Of a stretch of 7,365 bases of DNA, positions 6,365-7,365 are shown one piece after another. The stretch is from an uncultured Rubrobacteraceae bacterium (GTDB taxonomy: Bacteria; Actinomycetota; Rubrobacteria; Rubrobacterales; Rubrobacteraceae), in the NCBI GenBank assembly GCA_902805985.1, contig CADCUW010000123.1, positions 1 through 7,365 on the forward strand. Reading direction: 5' to 3'. Each line of letters opens with the position of its first letter. Positions within the stretch are counted from its first letter, which is position 1. Position numbers and translations under genes: made by a program. The notes beneath the pieces are model-generated. The model worked only from the letters and a program-made list of their open reading frames with translations, ran no database searches and was not told the origin of the DNA.

Positions 6365-7234
6365 AGCACCGAGGAAAACCACCACTTCGACTCGACGGTC
6401 GTGCCCGACTTCCGCTTCCGGGACGACGACCTCGTCATCTCGACCTACGCCAAGTCGGGCACGGCCTGGACCCAGCAGATCGTCGCCCAACTGCTCTTCG
6501 GACCCGACCCTGACCTCGAGGTGGCCGAGATGTCTCCCTGGCTCGACCTGCGCGTCCCCCCAAAGAGGTGAAGCTGCCCGTGGCGGAGGCGCAGACGCAC
6601 CGGCGGTTCCTCAAGACGCACCTCCCCCTGGACGCCCCCGTCTTCTCGCCGGGGGCCAAATACCTCTACATCGGTCGCGACGGGCACGACGTCGTGTGGA
6701 GCATGCACAACCACCACGCAACGCGAACCAGTTGTGGTACGAGGCGCTCAACGACACGCCGGGGCGCGTAGGGGCGCCCATGGAGCCGCCCCCCGGCGGA
6801 CATCCGGCAGTACTTCCGCGAGTGGTTTGAAGGCGACGGACATCCCTTCTGGCCGTACCGGGAGAACGTCCGCACCTGGTAGGAGTCCAGAGACATTCCC
6901 AGTCGCCTTCGTCCACTTCGCCAACCTCAAACGCGCCTTGCCGGGAGAGATGCGCCGCATAGCAGAGTTCCTCGAGGTCGCCGTGGACGAAGGCGACTGG
7001 GACCGGATCTTCGAGTACTGCTCCTTCGACTGGATGAAGCGGAACGCCGCCAAGAGCGTCCCCCTCGGTGGAGCCTTCTGGGACGCTGGCGCCCAGGTCT
7101 TTATCAACCGGGGAACCAACGGCCGGTGGACGGAGACCCTGACGCCGAAGGACGTCAGAGAGTACGAAGACAGGGCCGTCCGGGGGCTCGGACCCGAGTG
7201 CGCGCGGTGGCTGGCGACGGGAGAGGGGCTCTAG
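6365..7234 (+). pseudogene. PAPS-dependent sulfotransferase, multiply frameshifted remnant
   Basis: Pieces in successive frames line up as one cytosolic-type sulfotransferase, the class that moves sulfate from PAPS to an acceptor. Piece 1 (to about 6565) has NHHFDSTVVPDFRF and the 5'-phosphosulfate loop TYAKSGTAWTQQIV (from 6443). Piece 2 (6568-6718) has THRRFLKTHLP with the expected His, and KYLYIGRDGHDVVWS (3'-phosphate region). Piece 3 (6720-6789) reads NANQLWYEALNDTPGRVGAP. Piece 4 (6796-6900) reads DIRQYFREWFEGDGHPFWPY. Piece 5 (about 6902-7234) has FVHFANLKR, SVPLGGAFW and the C-terminal RGTNGRW. The frame changes are -1 near 6565, -1 near 6719, +1 in the C run 6789-6794 and -2 near 6900. 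A nonsense TAG at 6880-6882 replaces an expected Trp. There is no start codon upstream in frame after the GNAT stop; the first is GTG 6401, inside the domain. So the N-terminus is also lost. Not expected to give an active enzyme. Confidence 0.9.
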
Positions 7235-7242
7235 GGCCCCTC
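7223..7242. terminator. Hairpin between convergent genes, possible bidirectional terminator
   Basis: GAGGGGC (7223-7229) and GCCCCTC (7236-7242) pair perfectly around a 6-base loop, and the stem can extend past one mismatch by GGG/CCC. It overlaps the stop of the sulfotransferase remnant and ends 5 bases before the stop of the leftward gene. No U tract follows on either strand. The terminator role is inferred from its position between converging reading frames. Confidence 0.45.
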
Positions 7243-7247
7243 CCCGC

Positions 7248-7365
7248 TCAGGTGTAGTTCTCGGCGGTGAACCTGACCTCGTCCCTGGAGGCGAAGTGCT
7301 CGCTTATGTACTTCTCGCCCTCGTCGCAGAAGAGGGTGACGATGGTCCTGAGGTCCGGGTAGGAC
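7248..7365 (-). CDS. Cysteine synthase-like PLP enzyme, C-terminal end only
   Basis: Only the last 38 codons and the stop (TCA 7248-7250 on the plus strand) are in the window. The peptide contains LRTIVTLFCDEGEKYISEHF. This resembles the C-terminus of fold-type II PLP enzymes of the cysteine synthase / cystathionine beta-synthase family, where a VT-(V/L)-x-(C/P)-D-x-x-x-(K/R)-Y-(L/I)-S segment closes the catalytic domain. Such enzymes make cysteine from O-acetylserine or a related activated serine and sulfide. The active-site lysine and substrate loop lie outside the window, so the subfamily cannot be decided. It converges on the sulfotransferase remnant. Confidence 0.72.
   Translation of the reverse strand, partial: SYPDLRTIVTLFCDEGEKYISEHFASRDEVRFTAENYT

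Noticed and set aside
5347..6490. Long minus-strand open frames opposite the GNAT gene
   Set aside because: They are shadows of the GNAT coding sequence. A HVGDRNPDAG stretch recalled a HAD phosphatase motif, but the surrounding sequence does not fit.
6734..7234. Apparent intact 166-codon gene at the right end
   Set aside because: Only its 3' two-thirds is sulfotransferase. The first ~55 codons are out-of-frame translation of the same gene, so it is a piece of the pseudogene.
1..7365. CRISPR array, tRNA, rRNA, insertion sequence or phage gene
   Set aside because: No regularly spaced repeats, tRNA-like cloverleaf, transposase motif or terminal inverted repeats were seen anywhere in the window.

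Overview
The window is high-GC DNA with GTG and ATG starts, split glycine decarboxylase subunits (GcvPA plus GcvPB) and an actinobacterial-style glycine riboswitch. This suggests a high-GC Actinomycetota, possibly Rubrobacter-like. That placement rests on protein style and composition, not on a marker gene. Only the first ~140 bases and a few intergenic patches are clearly AT-richer.

Region 1 (about 1-295): non-coding and AT-rich at its left end. It holds a near-perfect palindrome (222-241) and a GC-rich hairpin (253-280) suited to ending the gcv transcript. Region 2 (296-4480, minus strand): an intact, tightly packed glycine cleavage operon in transcription order gcvPA, gcvPB, gcvT, gcvH. 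It encodes P-, T- and H-proteins, which decarboxylate glycine, carry the aminomethyl group on lipoyl-lysine and pass the one-carbon unit to tetrahydrofolate. The L-protein (dihydrolipoyl dehydrogenase) is not in the window. Region 3 (about 4515-4731, minus strand): the operon leader, with an extended -10-like element immediately ahead of a glycine riboswitch. Aptamer 1 is complete. The second aptamer-like unit is strongly reduced and lacks the P3b hairpin. The leader ends about 35 nt before the GTG start of gcvPA.

Region 4 (4819-7234, plus strand) is a zone of gene decay. A small cupin gene (4819-5350) is broken by a 1-base loss plus an 11-bp tandem duplication. A weak leftward remnant (5373-5555) follows. 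Then comes an intact GNAT acetyltransferase (5714-6361), followed by a PAPS-dependent sulfotransferase remnant (6365-7234) with no start, four frame changes and a nonsense codon. Region 5 (7248-7365, minus strand): the C-terminal end of a cysteine-synthase-like PLP enzyme that runs off the window. It converges on the sulfotransferase remnant across a hairpin at 7223-7242.

The gcv genes form one functional unit that senses its own substrate, glycine, through the leader RNA. The genes to the right share no obvious pathway with it. No new defence or mobile system was recognised. The most notable points are the asymmetric riboswitch and the concentrated, lesion-by-lesion readable pseudogenes beside a lesion-free operon.
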